Below, one piece after another: positions 21,009-33,620 of a stretch of 64,000 nucleotides of DNA (its first letter is position 1; each line of letters starts with the position of its first letter). The stretch is from positions 310,001-374,000 of the forward strand of contig MSJH02000556.1 in the NCBI GenBank assembly GCA_001931875.2. Reading direction: 5' to 3'. A program made the position numbers and the translations under genes. The notes below the pieces were generated by a model that was not told where the DNA came from, did not search any database, and worked only from the letters and a program-made list of their open reading frames with translations. This DNA is from Byssochlamys sp. IMV 00236. Taxonomy: Eukaryota > Ascomycota > Eurotiomycetes > Eurotiales > Thermoascaceae.

Positions 21009-22727
21009 GCGTTTCTTTTTTTTTTTCTTTTGCTTTCTTTTTCTCGGATGATTTTGGGCTTTTCTACGCCTGGATTGCGGCGGCGCTGGTGGGTTCTTAG
21101 TACGATCTATAGGTGCTCTGTTTTTTGATCTGGTGGATGGACATCGACCCGGATCCGGGGGTCTGGCCGGTATAGCAGTATTAGTGTAAAAGTAAATGAG
21201 AGGCAATTTTCGTCATTTGATTCCTTATACCACAGGCACAGCCCGCTCTCATGAGATGCGCGATGGCAGGTTCATGCTGACCGGCATCTGACCGTCGCAG
21301 CAGGTACCCGTGGATTAAGTAGAAGATGGCATGCTGCAACGCCCACGAGCTGAGGCTGTGCTGCTGATCCGGCCACACTCGTCCATGCCACATTGATCCT
21401 GCGGGCTAGTTCGTTATCTCTCTGCTCAGAGTATACTCCGACGTCATGACCGAGTCTAGTTCGATTGCTTTCATGCGGCTCTTTTTTCCATCGCCTGGAG
21501 CCAAATAATATCTGTGTTGGGAGTCAACATATGTATGGCAGTGCAAGCAGCCCTCATTGGATGCGGTTGTTTGCCCGTAGGAAACAAGAACACCTCAGTG
21601 CGATCTGAGAACACGGGAGCCCCAAAGACCCTGCAGACTTGTCGTCATGACCTCTCCAAAATCGTTCTTTTAACCATTTTCTCGATATGTATTCTCTTCT
21701 CGACTGACGTGAGACTCGGGAGAATATAGCGGAAATATATCTCGCGCGGAAGTGGGGTACGTAACTATCTCCTCACCGTTATCAACTAGAGAAACACAAG
21801 GCCGAACGCGATCACTCTATTATTCAAACCTCACACGCATAATTCTATTCTACTTGCTTCATCAAGTGCAACAGGTAGAATTCTCGAATTCTCTACATCC
21901 ACCACTTCACGGGCAGATCTCGTGCAACAGCAGCGCAGGTGCACAGACCACATGTATTGATCGCAAGCGCCGACAGAGAAGCGCCGGCCTTGACACCTGA
22001 TACGTTCTCATCCTTCCTTCACCACTGGGGGCCTGCTGAGGATGGCGCAGCAATCAACTGGGTGGCATGCGAGAATCAGTACTGACTAGGTATACTATAG
22101 TTCTCAATACGAGGCTCTCCGTGACTTCATGGATGTTCCATGCGATCCTCCATAGGCATCAGGCACTTGTTTGCGGCGCATTTCGCCTTTTCCATTCATG
22201 CTCTGTTTTCTTTGGCTTTCTATATCCCTCTGGGATATAGTTCTTCATTGCTTTTTCTTCATCGCCTTCCAACTTGACTGTGTACAGGGGTTCGAATACA
22301 AATACTACTCTCGTATTAGTATCTAGCCGTTAGTTACCTAACTACTTGCATATTTTGTATCCATCTCGCTGAGAAGTACTTAACTGAATAAAACAGAACT
22401 ATCAGCGCATGGAATTGCAGTTCTTGTTTCCAACGTTCTTCCTGCACGGCGAACTATTCCCCCTCTTTACCTGTGAAGTCGTTCGACTACTGTCATACTT
22501 CTTTGCCTACCGCTTCATTGGTGAAAACCACACAATTCATCGGGCAAGACGCCCACGTCCAAAGGAAGCTGTTGCTCAGCACTTCCAGGACAAAGGGCGT
22601 CTGTGAACATCTGTTGCTTTGCTGGATATCTTGATCCACGCGGGATTTTGCGGGCTTCTTTCTACTTGCCTCATCCAATCTCTCTGAGAGTAGTTCCTTA
22701 TTCGCCAGAACACCATCCAGCCCGGCT
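21009..22727. other. ssr4 3' flank and gene-poor region
   Basis: Begins with a pyrimidine-rich tract (21011-21048) directly after the ssr4 stop. The rest has no supported gene. A 65-residue hydrophobic-start frame at 22409-22606 looks random or part of a leader. Confidence 0.5.
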
Positions 22728-23015
22728 ATGTGCTTTATCGAATGCTACGATGACTCGGATGAACCGGTGCGAATCATCCGCCGCAGATATGACTTCTATC
22801 GCACAGAAAGGATCCCAATATCGCGGTATCCACCGAGGGTGATCTACACGCGTCCTCGACGATCTTGCTCGTACGTCTCTATCGACCGGTCATACACCAC
22901 GGCCACCGCTTGTGAAGAGGGAGGTGCCTCCGTCGGCCTAAGGCGCATCCTCAGTCGCTCACCGAGCGGTCGTCTTATCGAGATCCGGAAGCCGAGTTAT
23001 TGGCGATACTGCTAG
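22728..23015 (+). CDS. Small Arg/Tyr-rich hypothetical protein
   Basis: 95-residue frame starting MCFIECYDDSDEPVRIIRRR and continuing RYPPRVIYTRPRRSCSYVSI. It is strongly basic with many Arg, Tyr and Ser, has no signal peptide, and its third codon positions look like those of real genes here. I do not recognise the family. It sits in an otherwise gene-poor stretch between ssr4 and the eisosome gene. The stop TAG is followed at once by an in-frame ATG and a hydrophobic segment (see findings). An intron could also alter the C-terminus. Confidence 0.4.
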   Translation: MCFIECYDDSDEPVRIIRRRYDFYRTERIPISRYPPRVIYTRPRRSCSYVSIDRSYTTATACEEGGASVGLRRILSRSPSGRLIEIRKPSYWRYC

Positions 23016-24314
23016 ATGGTCATGGACTTCAACAATATATTTTGGATTGGAGTGGGGAGTTTTGTGGTTTTGATTGGATGTAATGAGTGGATCTATGTTG
23101 TGTTGTATAGTAAGTCTTGTTTTGTAAATGTGCTCAGGTTTCATTTCTGCTTGTATTTTGTTCCAGCATTTAAGGTATTTATTTCCCGGCTGACCTAGGA
23201 TGGATCTAGTCTTTCATGTCTATGCGCACTCACGTTTCATAATATGTTTATTTGAGAGATGCGTGGTTTGAAGTTCTCGATTCCCTATGTGTATGTATTT
23301 TCATTCTGGATCTTTATACGAAGGTTGAGTCTCTATTTACGTCCCCATACACATTCCCTTGATGACTGGACTTTTCCTATGTCGTTGTATGATGTACCAG
23401 CACATTTCCTTAATCTCTAGACACCACACACCCCGTCGTTGTTACATGAGTTTATGATACCTCCCCAGTCGACATGTATGTATTTTGACCAGAGTTCTCT
23501 ACGTTTTATACCTCCCTAGATATATATATCTATATACCACTGTCGCTCGTTACCTCTTCTGTTTCCCCAATCGACAGGGTAGAACCTAGCAAATTATACA
23601 TAGACTACAGAATACTTGCATAAACGCAGACGCTTCTCCGAATCCTACATTAACCAATCACCGTACCATACCCCGGCACTTCCTCCACAAGTACTCTGTA
23701 CAGTATCTAAACATAATACCCTATAGTGATCAGTTCTTTCCCCACCGATGATCATCGATCGACTAATTCACTTAATGCTGGGTGCTAGCTGACTTACCAC
23801 GCGCCCTATCCTTCGCTTTATTATAACATCTATCGAGTGGTTGTAGAAGTATATTCGTCCCTGGTGAACCGAATGCGCGTAATTACTTACTGCAAGCGTG
23901 CCGCCGATCCCGCATGACGTCATGAGACTAGAACAACGCCCTCGGATACAGCGGGGTTTATTACCAAGATTCTGCTGAGATCTGAAATCCTTGCTGGATA
24001 TTAACTGAAGGGACTTTTAGTTTTTCTTTATTCTCTTCTTGTTTTGTGGACGTTTCTGTTGAGTTATTTGAGATCGATCCTGATCGTGAGGAAGGTGCTA
24101 CCTAACTACCTAACTACGGGGTGATCGATCGAGCTCAGCTACTACATACCTCCCAAAGAGTCGAATTTGCTGCAGAGTGGCGGGGATCATCTCCGGGTGT
24201 TGTCTTATAGCAAAGAGAGGAATATTCAATATTGCAACCAAAGCTGAAGTGTCGGTTTAGTCACGGTTTCCTGTTGGTCTACTGTTTGAAGTTGAAGTTT
24301 CGAAGAGTTTCAAC
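23016..24314. other. Gene-poor region upstream of the eisosome gene
   Basis: About 1.3 kb, AT-rich, with TATATATATC runs near 23520, TGTACAGTAT at about 23697, and tandem CTACCTAACTACC near 24100. Probably a long promoter; no gene seen. Confidence 0.5.
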
Positions 24315-25406
24315 ATGTAAGTGAAGATTCTGTTGTCTGCGAGAATTATCCAGGAGAATACCTGCTGATTACTTCTTCCTAGGAATCGATCACTGTCTGT
24401 CCGAACCAGGAACCAGTCCGAGAGAGGACCTGGTCGGCATCGCTTCTCCATGGCAACTCTGCGAGGTATGCAGCAGCCTGAGCTTAGCAAAAAGCTATAC
24501 AAGATCATCAAGAACGAGAACGTGGTCATCGGAGGCTACGAATCCGCCGGGCGCGAGCGTGTCGCCATCGCAGCTCAGCTGTCGGACTGGGGTGAAACCA
24601 CGGGAGATGACGCTGTCTCGGATATCTCAGACAAGCTGGGCGTCCTGCTTGCAGAAATTGGAGAGCAGGAAGACTACTTTGCGCAGAACTTGGAGGATTA
24701 CCGTAGTATCCTGAAGCAGATCCGAAATACGGAGAGCTCTGTTCAGCCTTCCCGCGACAATAGAGCGAAGATCCAAGATGAGATTCAGAAGCTGAAATAT
24801 AGGGATCCTACGAACACCAAGTTGGTTTCGCTGGAACAGGAACTTGTCAGGGCAGAGGCCCAGAATCTGGTCGCTGAGGCTCAGTTGACCAATGTGGTAT
24901 GTTTTCTCTGATAGTGTGCTCATCCTGCGGCAATCGACTGACTTCCCCGTGTGAAGACAAGACAAAAGCTGAAGGAGGCCTACGATTTGCATCTGGCCGC
25001 CACAATCGAACGAGCTGAGAAGCAGATCATTCTTGCCCGCCAAGGCCGTCGACTGCTGAATCTGCTGGATGATACCCCTGTGGTTCCTGGGGACCCGCGG
25101 CAGCCATATGAACGCGGAAATGACGCACGCCAGATTCTCGAGGATGCGGACAACGAGCTGCGTGCTTGGGAGCCCCATGTCGAGCCGGTCGAACGTGGAG
25201 GAGAGTTAGCATCGAATTTGATGCCCGGATCTGCTAATCAGCAAGGGGAGCAGGCAGAAGATACGATCCTAGGTACTCCTGCTCCTGTCGCGGACGTTGA
25301 TGGAGCAGCGGAGAGAGTTACCCATCAAAGGGAGGAGACCCAGTCAACGACGGCTAGCACGACAACAGAAAGGCCAAGCGGCTCAAGACTAGAGCCCACA
25401 GCCTAA
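24315..25406 (+). CDS. Eisosome core protein, Pil1/Lsp1 family paralogue
   Basis: Exons 24315-24316, 24383-24896 and 24957-25406 give 321 residues. The initiator is split: AT lies before a 66-base intron (GTAAGT...CTTCCTAG) and G after it, giving MNRSLSVRTRNQSERGPGRH, a Pil1-like basic N-terminus. The BAR domain follows: LSKKLYKIIKNENVVIGGYE, RERVAIAAQLSDWGE, DISDKLGVLLAEIGEQEDYF, IRNTESSVQPSRDNRAKIQD, LEQELVRAEAQNLVAEAQLT and TRQKLKEAYDLHLAATIERA. LLDDTPVVPGDPR is also a family hallmark. The C-terminus is Thr/Ser/Glu-rich. These proteins assemble into eisosomes under plasma-membrane furrows. Divergence from canonical PilA (GGYESAGRERVAI where PilA has MRSMEVVSRERMEV) suggests the PilB-type paralogue. 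Confidence 0.88.
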
Positions 25407-25887
25407 CGTTGTATTACCTTCCTGTCCGTTTAGGTTCTGTATTGCATTAGTAGTAATCGTTCATAATGGTAACTAGTGGAGGATGCGATGCGTTGAGGTT
25501 GGCAAAGTTTAGCTTGCGTGTTATAAGTAACGATTTCTCCTCTTCCAGGCTAGAGGCTATCATTTAATTGACCTAGTGGATTACAATTCTTCGTCAATAT
25601 TCATTTGAAGACACTGAGTAGGTGGTTACAGATGAGCTCTCCTCGTTTTTAGCGTCTGAAATCGAGCGTTATCGACATGGTTAGATAAGCAATTTGTTCA
25701 CGTGACGTGGCAGGCGCCAGCTGTGACGCGAAGCTCGGAGCTCCAGCATCACCAGGAGCTCCGCTAGAGCTTCAATTCAGTCTCCTTTCACGAATCCAGA
25801 CACTACCTCGTGTCGCCTGTACATCATCTTCTTTGCTACGTCTTTACACCTCTCCCTGCCATCCTCGCCGCGCTTGTCCCTCCCGTC
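25407..25887. promoter_or_regulatory. pre2 promoter with TCACGTGA element
   Basis: About 480 bases between the eisosome gene and pre2. TCACGTGA at 25698-25705, followed by CGTGG, lies about 185 bases before the pre2 start. No other gene. Confidence 0.5.
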
Positions 25888-27141
25888 ATGGATACGATAG
25901 TCGCCCAGTACACTCGCTCGCCCTTCCAGCATGAGTCTTATTCAGAGGAAGAGCAGCGCAACCTCACAGAGAGCCTCCCACCGCTATCTCTAAAGTTCGA
26001 TCTTCCTCCTGTTGATAATGTAGGTCGCCCAGACTCAACTCTTCCAACCTGCAGACGTGGCTGCTACTCTCAGTTGGAAGGCACAATTACGGAAACATAG
26101 ACTGACAGTTATTGACATCTATCTAGTCCTCTGCCTTTCTTCGTGCTATGACAGATGACCACTCGAATCCAAGCTGTCCCATAAAACTCGCTCACGGAAC
26201 GACGACACTGGCGTTCCGATTCCAGCATGGAATCGTACGTTTTAGGCCCCGCTACCCTACCGGTTATATAATACTGATGGATCGCGGTTAGATTGTTGCT
26301 ACGGATTCGAGAGCTACGGCAGGAAACTGGATTGCCAGTCAGACAGTGAAGAAGGTCATTCCCGTGTCGCGGTTGAGTCTGGCGTTGGACAGTGACAGGC
26401 CGAAGGACGAGCCTGTCCCGGGTCTTCTGGGCACTATGGCTGGTGGTGCGGCGGTATGTTCTTTGGACTCCGATTTTCAACCTTCGGATTTAAGATATTG
26501 TGGTTTGTGGGACGCTGACGGGTATGCTTGTTATTAGGACTGCCAGTACTGGCTGCGATATTTGGGTCAGCAGTGCACGCTTCATGGTCAGTATATTCTA
26601 TCGGTTTTTTCAGATATAGGATAATCTAACGGGACAACAGAGCTGCGACACAAGCGCCGTATCACTGTCGCTGCCGCTTCCAAGATCCTCGCAAACCTCA
26701 CCTACTCGTACAAGGGAATGGGACTGAGCATGGGAACCATGTTGGCAGGCGTATGTCAAACCGCTTTCCGTGTCTCCACACCGTCGATACTGACATCCAT
26801 TGCAGATGACGCCGCAAGAAGGACCTGCCCTCTACTACATCGACTCCGACGGAACACGGATGCCAGGCAACCTGTTCTGTGTCGGGTCCGGTCAGACCTT
26901 CGCCTACGGTGTGCTGGACGCCGAATACCGCTACGACCTGACGACCGAAGAGGCTCTGGAGCTCGGAAGGAGAAGTATCCTGGCTGCTACGCACAGAGAT
27001 GCCTACTCCGGTGGTTTCATTAACCTGTACCACGTCAAGGAGGAAGGATGGGTCCACCACGGCTTTGACGACACCAACCCCATCTTCTGGAAGACGAAGT
27101 TGGAGAAGGGTGAATTCTCTAATGTCACGGCGGAGCTATAA
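25888..27141 (+). CDS. pre2: 20S proteasome subunit beta-5 (chymotrypsin-like), Pre2
   Basis: Six exons (25888-26019, 26127-26234, 26292-26453, 26538-26586, 26641-26750, 26806-27141) give 298 residues. All joins are in phase. A 68-residue propeptide ends in KLAHG, and cleavage exposes Thr69 of [12 protein letters not shown] as the N-terminal nucleophile. The other catalytic positions are present: Asp17 and Lys33 of the mature chain in [13 protein letters not shown] and [27 protein letters not shown] and [20 protein letters not shown] are the substrate-pocket and H-helix regions, and [20 protein letters not shown] completes the fold. Size matches yeast Pre2 (287). Acts in the nuclear and cytosolic 20S core; essential in yeast. 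Confidence 0.96.
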
Positions 27142-28072
27142 ATTTCCGTCCGTGCCGTTTCTTTCTAGTTATGCTGCAAGATAGTTAGATGAGAGGAATG
27201 GCCAATGCTGTATAATCTATACAGCTATCTTTCTTAATAAGAACGCAATTCTTAGTAGAAAACGAATGTTTATATATACCGTGTCACATGCTGTTGCAAC
27301 ACGAATGACATGGGAGAGCATAGGAAGTCTTATTAGACGCGAATTTGTAGATACCGCCTTTGATCACGAGAGATGAGAGATGAAGATAGAAGGAAAGCCA
27401 TTTCCTTCTTGTTACAGAATCAGGCAGGCATGGCCTAGGCGTAGCCCGCCGGGCGCGTACATCACATGTATCTAGCATATATTAGCTATCCCCCTCCGTA
27501 GAGGAATAGATCATCTTCTTCACCCCTCAATTTTATCCGAATCACTAGGATTCATCAACACTTCTCCTATCTAGCCTCCAGGCTCCCACCAGCACCAACT
27601 AAGCTAACTTAACCTACCTAGGTACATGTCGCAGAGTTTAACCCAGAATTGCTTTCTAAGGTTGCACTTATGTACGTAATTCCATAGCTTAGCACATCGC
27701 TATACCCTATGGGAGGTCAACCAGGTATGCCCCGCGGACGTGAATGAATACTACTACTCCTACCCGGTACGTACCTCCCTGGTTTGATGAGGGACATTCA
27801 TCTATCATTCTCCTTCAAGGAGGCAGCAATTTTCTTTTAGGTTACTTCACTTGGTACTTTATTCTCTTCATCCTTTTCGTCATACTTTTTGGTTATTTTA
27901 TCTGTTAGAGATCCAGGCCGACCAACTAGGAGTTCTCCTTTTTGGTCGACTGGCAGAAAGCCATTATTATCCTTTCAGTCACCTTCAGCTTTGCTTACGC
28001 AGTGATCTTACAGGTGGAATATACAGAAAAGCTCCCATTTCTTTTTCAAATATACCACTATCCACGTTCGCT
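27142..28072. other. Intergenic region between pre2 and the HNH-like gene
   Basis: About 930 bases without a supported gene. Contains the ACCTAGGTA-type motif near 27615 and a pyrimidine-rich leader from about 27800 to 28070. Confidence 0.5.
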
Positions 28073-29412
28073 ATGTCTGACTTCGACGATGCCGATCCGG
28101 TCGCACGGTTACAGTCTCTAAACACCGAGTTATCTAAAACACCTCCTAACCCTACCAATATATTTAGTACTCGTCCCTTCCTTGCTTCTGACGCCCCAGC
28201 AAAAGTGAAGCAGGTAGACGAAACAATACAAGAGACAGGACTTACGGCCGGTATTATCGAAACGAAAACATTCTCTCCAGAAGCCGGCTTGGAAGAACAA
28301 GCTCAGCAAAAACTGTCTCGGTTTGAACCTAGCTCACGTACAGATGATACGGTTTTAATATTGAAGAGTTTTCTTGATCACTTGCCCCGTGATCAAGGTA
28401 GATGGGTTTTAGTCAGGTATATTGCTGGATCTGAGGATGCTGGTGCTCTTCGTTCTCTTGCAGATTATTTGTATACTACTCTTTTGGCTCCGTGTAAGTT
28501 CTCTGTTCTGATAAAAAAAATATTCTTATATCTACCTGCCAATTAGCTGATTTTGATTTAATGATAGTCAAAGCCTGTGGAGCAAAGACACCTGTGGTAG
28601 AGCCCTCTCCTCTTAGCAGGGAGGAAATCCGGCCTGATGATGATGTTCAAAAACGCTGTTCTGAAAGAGACGAATATCGATGCATGCTTACTCGCTTGCC
28701 TGATGTTGAGGCTAAAAACAGATTTCCCGATGTCACCTTCCGTAAGGACGACTTCATAGAAACTCGCGCTTGCTACATCATTCCATACGCGTTAGGGCGC
28801 TACTCGGATCGTCGACAGGTTGGTATTGTTCTTCTTGTTCCCTTATTTACTCTATTATTTTTATCTTCTAACTAAATTTACAGAAAGATCGACTGTCCAA
28901 GCTATGGGCTTCTCTATTTCTCTTCTTTCCATCCCTCGCAGGTATTATAAAACCATACCAGACAAACGAAGCAAGAAATATCATGACGCTATGGGAGATA
29001 ATTAGCACGCAGTTCGGGAAGCTACATATGGCCTTAGAACCAACGGTATGTGTGCATTCAGTCTCCTCCTGACATGAAATAAGAGATAATATTAACTTAC
29101 TCTCTTACTTTCTAGACTGATGATCATACGTATAAGATCATCGTGTACCCTGGAATGCCGGGCCGGTATGCAACAGATCTACCTGTCCCGAATGAAAATG
29201 GTGATCGGTTTATTACCTTCAAACAGTATAGTGATTGCGAGCTTCCTAGTCGGGTATTGTTAGAGACTCATGCGAGTATTGCGAGGATTCTTCATGCTTC
29301 GGGGAAGGGGGATGAGATTGATGAAATTTTAAGTGATGGCTATGAAATACGGCATCTTTCATCGGACGGGGGAACTAATGTTCGGAGGATTGTTCCTGTG
29401 TTGTTGTATTAG
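28073..29412 (+). CDS. HNH-endonuclease-like fungal protein with altered active site
   Basis: Exons 28073-28493, 28547-28818, 28884-29045 and 29116-29412 give 383 residues. An alternative acceptor at 28567 would drop seven residues and is also in phase. The core CSERDEYRCMLTRLPDVEAK followed by ETRACYIIPYALG matches the HNH_2 pattern (RC.lTg...AaHIiPf) of a protein family widespread in Aspergillus. The catalytic His of HIIP is Tyr217 here, and the usual T-G after the Cys is T-R, so nuclease activity is doubtful. The N-terminal 130 residues are acidic/Ser-rich, and the C-terminal part (YKIIVYPGMPGRYATDLPVP) is specific to the family. Codon use is more AT-rich than in its neighbours. No biological role is known to me. 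Confidence 0.7.
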
Positions 29413-29767
29413 GTTCTATGTAGGGATGAAACTAGCAAGAGGATGTCCGGTGTCCACTTGATGTTATACATATCTAACACATTCGTGTGCGCTTACTGCG
29501 TTTGAGAGACTTTTTTCGACTAAAATAGAGGGTTTTTGCTGCTCTGACAAGATTGAATAGATATCTAGATGCAAATAAAGACTTTCCTTACACACAGGAT
29601 ACAGTACGTTGTTAAGACAGAACACAGGTAATAATCAGGACTTGCAAAACACCTTTCCAATATGCTCTTTTAGGGAAACCATCTTATCTTATCATGCGTG
29701 ATTGAATATAATCTTTTTTTTTTCTTTCTTCTTCTATGTGGCCTCCTGGCCTTTTCTCTTTTTAAGG
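29413..29767. other. Convergent 3' intergenic region
   Basis: 355 bases between the HNH-like gene and the Pol I subunit gene, with GATACAGTACG near 29600 and a pyrimidine tract at 29712-29735. Nothing else seen. Confidence 0.6.
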
Positions 29768-32700
29768 TTAATTCTCCACCCAGAACTTCATCCGAATGCC
29801 CATAGCAGCCAGCTCGACGTCCAAGTAGCGAAGAACACCGGGCACTGCGACGACCGTAACGTTGTCTCCGCCAACGAAGCGTTTGCCGTTGCCGTCCTCC
29901 CAGATATCGGCGCGGGAGTCTTCAAAAACTGCTTCGCGCGCGCAGCGTCTGCAGCGGACGATGCCGGCCACGCCGCCAACGGCACCGACGCCCGCGGTGG
30001 AAGTGGGCTGGTTGGGAGCAGCATTGACGGCCGCAGCGGCGGCGCCGGGGTTGCGGCCCTTGTTGGAGCCGACGTTGGCGACGGCGACTTGGGCGGAGAG
30101 GAAAGAGCCGCAAGAGCGACAGATCCAGGCGCGCTGGGTGTCTGAGCAGTTCATGAGACGGTCTTGAAGGAGGAATGCAGCGCCGTGGGCGAGGAGGGAG
30201 TCACGCTCCATCTCTCCGACACGGATACCACCTCCCTTGGCACGACCCTTGACGGGCTGGCCGGTGATGCCGTTGACGGGACCGGTGGTACGGACTTGGA
30301 ACTTGTCGTTCACCATGTGTCGCAGACGCTGGTAGTGGACGACACCCAGGTAGATGTCCGCGGCGAATTCGCGACCTGTGATTCCACTGTACATGGGCTC
30401 GTTTCCGTGGTAGTTGTAACCTGCTTTGCGGAGCTGGTGGCCGAAGTAGTCGGCCGCCGTGTTCTCTTCGGAGAACTGGAAAGGTGTCGAGTCCTGGGGA
30501 TGACCGTGCAGGGCGCCGGCCTTGCCAGCCATGGACTCGATCATCTGGGCGATTGTCATACCTGTTGAGCGTTAGTAGAATGTCCTCTCACGGGGTTTCC
30601 TGGGGATGATCAACTTACGAGATGGGAAAGCGTGAGGGTTGATGATGAGATCAGGCTGGATACCGCTCTCGGAGAAAGGCATATCGATGGCGGGCCACAG
30701 TTGAGAGCAAACACCCTTCTGTCCGTGACGAGAGGAGAACTTGTCACCGATGATAGGTTTTCTGGGAATGCGGTACTTCACACTGATGGACTGGCAGGGC
30801 TCAGTTCCACTTTCGGCACCCATGATGCGGACGCTGTCAATGTAGCCCGCTTCGGCGTCCTTGAACTTCATGAAGTGCGTCTGACCGTCAACATTTATGT
30901 ACGAGTCGGATGCAGCATCATAACGGACGTTATGCCACGCCGCAATATAATCGCCCTCCTTGACGTGAGCACCAATGTGTGGGAAACCGTCTTCATCCAG
31001 GGTCTTTCGCCACTCGGCCTTAATCAGGTCGCCAGGAGCGAAGCCGAACAGCTTGGTTACTTCGCGTCTTGACTTTCCTCGTCGAGAGTCCTTCTCGTCC
31101 AGAGAATGGATCTTCGTCTTGTATACCGTACCGTAACCGAATCCACGCTCGTGAGAGGATTTGTTGATGATCATCGCGTCGTCCATGTCGTAACCGGTGT
31201 AGGAAATGATAGCAACAACAGCGTTTGTGCCGTTCGGGAAGTTGTCCAGTCCGTAGGCATTGTAGAGCGGGGGACGCACGATAGGCGTCTGACCTGTCTG
31301 GAGTCGGTAGAGCTTGTTGTCTGTGCGGTATGCAATGGAAGTTCCAGGAGTACCCATAGTCTGCTTGCTCATCTGGCACTGGTACATGTTTCGAGGAGAC
31401 TGGTTGTAATCAGAGAAGGGCGTCATGTTGGCCACGATGGAGAGGATGTTGGTAGGAGTGAATTCGATATGAGTGGAAAGACCGGAAATGATATCTTCCT
31501 TGAGGCATGCAATCTCCATGAACGGCTGTTCAAAGGGTCCGACATAGTCGAGCTTCTCCAGGGGCAGATACTTGACCTCACGGAACATTCTTGCCGCCTG
31601 GGAGAACATGTAGATACCCGGATATTGACCGCCGTTCGAGTTGGGAACATAACCGATTTCCAGCTCGCGGGGGATATTGTGCGAACCCTCCACCTTCCAG
31701 TACCTCAGGGTATCGGCGATCATCTTAGCCTGCTCTGGCGAACAGTAACCAATAATGCGTCCGTCCAACTGCACGACGACACTTTCATCGACTGCCACAG
31801 ATGAATGCGAACGCACACCAAGCTGGACGAGTACTCTGGGCAAGTGTGACACCTCAAGATTATCGGTTGCGACAAGGCACTTGTGCGCAAGATGATTCAA
31901 CAGACCACAGGGCGAACCATCGGGGGTATGAACAGGGCACAAGAAACCCCAACTCTCGGGCAATAGCTTTCTGACGGTTGTAGTCTTGAGCTGTGCGAAG
32001 AAACTACCTCTGTGGATCATGCGGAAATGACTGATGAAACGGTAGAAGTTGATCTTCTCTGCCATAACCGTATAACCCGAAGCCTGTTGCATATCCAGAC
32101 CAGTCGGACTCACGAGGTTACCCGTCGACAGGAAATACTCCAGAGCGCCTCCAATGTTCTCGTTGGAGCGTTTCACAATCTTTGAGAGGAAATCTCTCTC
32201 GAACGCCGGGTCAGTGAACTTTGCGCCGTTGTTCCGCATACACCAATCTCTTGCAATAGGACCGAGAGACCTGAGCCACTCCTCGATTCTCTCCTTGAGG
32301 ATCATTCCGTACAAGAATCCTCCCAGCAAGATTTCCTGGTTGGAGATGGCATCGGGGTTGTCCATGGCACAGTCACCAGCAACCAGCGCGTAGAGTTTCC
32401 GGATCATGAACATAACCATCTTGAATTTGTCGTGGTCCTGGGCCTCGGTGACATTCTGGTTACCCAGATGGGGCAGGACAACCTTGCGCAAGAATTCCGT
32501 TCCGACGTCCTCATTCGATATGTCTTCTGGGACACCAAGGACTGGTCTGAACTTCTCACCCAAGTAAGAACGGACAGCCGATCGGCTGTGCAGATTGTAT
32601 CCCTTATACGTTCTCAGCAGCAATTCCACACGGTCCGTCACGAAGGTGTTGTTGATGCCCTTGGAATTGGAGCCTCCGACGATACCCTCAAAAATCTCGC

Positions 32701-33620
32701 GATCGTTGGTCTCGACAAGAGCCTTTAGAATCATCATGACCGGCACGAGGTACTCATTTTTGCGCCACGAGAAACGGAAGGTTACGTTTCCGTCGCTCAG
32801 ATAGTGGAGGACGTTGGTCTGCGAGGTCTGGTCGGGTCTGACCGATCGGATCTGAATACCGAATTTGGTGTATGTGTGACCACGCTTCACGAACGAGTTT
32901 CTGATGATAGCCAGGGGGTAGTTGCGTTTGGAGACGATCAGCATTCGAATCAGCTTTTCGTTACCATTGACGATGAAATAACCGCCCAGTTCTTCCGATT
33001 CTTCCTTATGATCCACCAATTCTTGCGGAGTCGCATTCTCGAGGTGGCAGCGATTGCTCTGTTACGGTCAGCATCGAATAGATTACTGGCGCCAAAAGGA
33101 ATATTGCATGGCTCCTTACCCTCAGCATGATGGGAACCTGGCCCAATTCCCGGATGCTCTCCTGCCAGTCGCCATTGTTGACCTGGTATTCGAGCCTTGC
33201 GCGCAGCTTGCCTCGATAGGTAGCATGTCTCTCACGGCATTCCGCTGGATAGATGTTTCGGTTACGGGTCGTGAATTTGTTCGAGGGAGGCAGCACAGCC
33301 TTTTCCAAAAACACTTCCTTGACGCGAACATTGAGACGGTTCCGCTTTGGGGCCTTTCTGCCCTCTGCCAGCCGGACCTTTCGCTGCTCAGCGGTCTCCG
33401 GGAAGCCGTCTAGGAAGGTTTTTGTGCCAATATCCTTCAATGCAGCCTCCAGGGTCTTGGTGCCTTCGAAGAGCGCATTGAAAGAATCGACATGCGGTCG
33501 GATGGCTGCGGCCAGAGAAGGAAATGCCGTCTTGTCCTTTGGGGGGTGTCTGAAGAGGCGCTCACGACGCAGAGTATCGAACCCGACGGTCCACTCTGTG
33601 TCTGTGGCAGAGGGAGCCAT
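29768..33620 (-). CDS. rpa2: DNA-directed RNA polymerase I second largest subunit (A135/Rpa2)
   Basis: Exons 33620-33120, 33058-30619 and 30561-29768 give 1,244 residues, the length expected for Rpa135 (yeast 1,203). With Rpa190 it forms the active centre that transcribes pre-rRNA in the nucleolus. [20 protein letters not shown] is diagnostic of the Pol I beta-like subunit (Pol II and III have other fork sequences). [20 protein letters not shown] is the lobe/fork motif, and [20 protein letters not shown] and [18 protein letters not shown] are the hybrid-binding and catalytic-centre segments. [20 protein letters not shown] is the anchor region. A C-terminal zinc site is visible as CRSCG and CRRCARE. 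The two introns (61 and 57 bases) are in phase. It diverges from arl8 across about 1.4 kb that contains a CACGTG element. Confidence 0.96.

Noticed and set aside
22285..22310. B-box-like GGGGTTCGAATACAA
   Set aside because: The consensus ends in CC, and no acceptor stem or A-box can be placed about 50 bases upstream.
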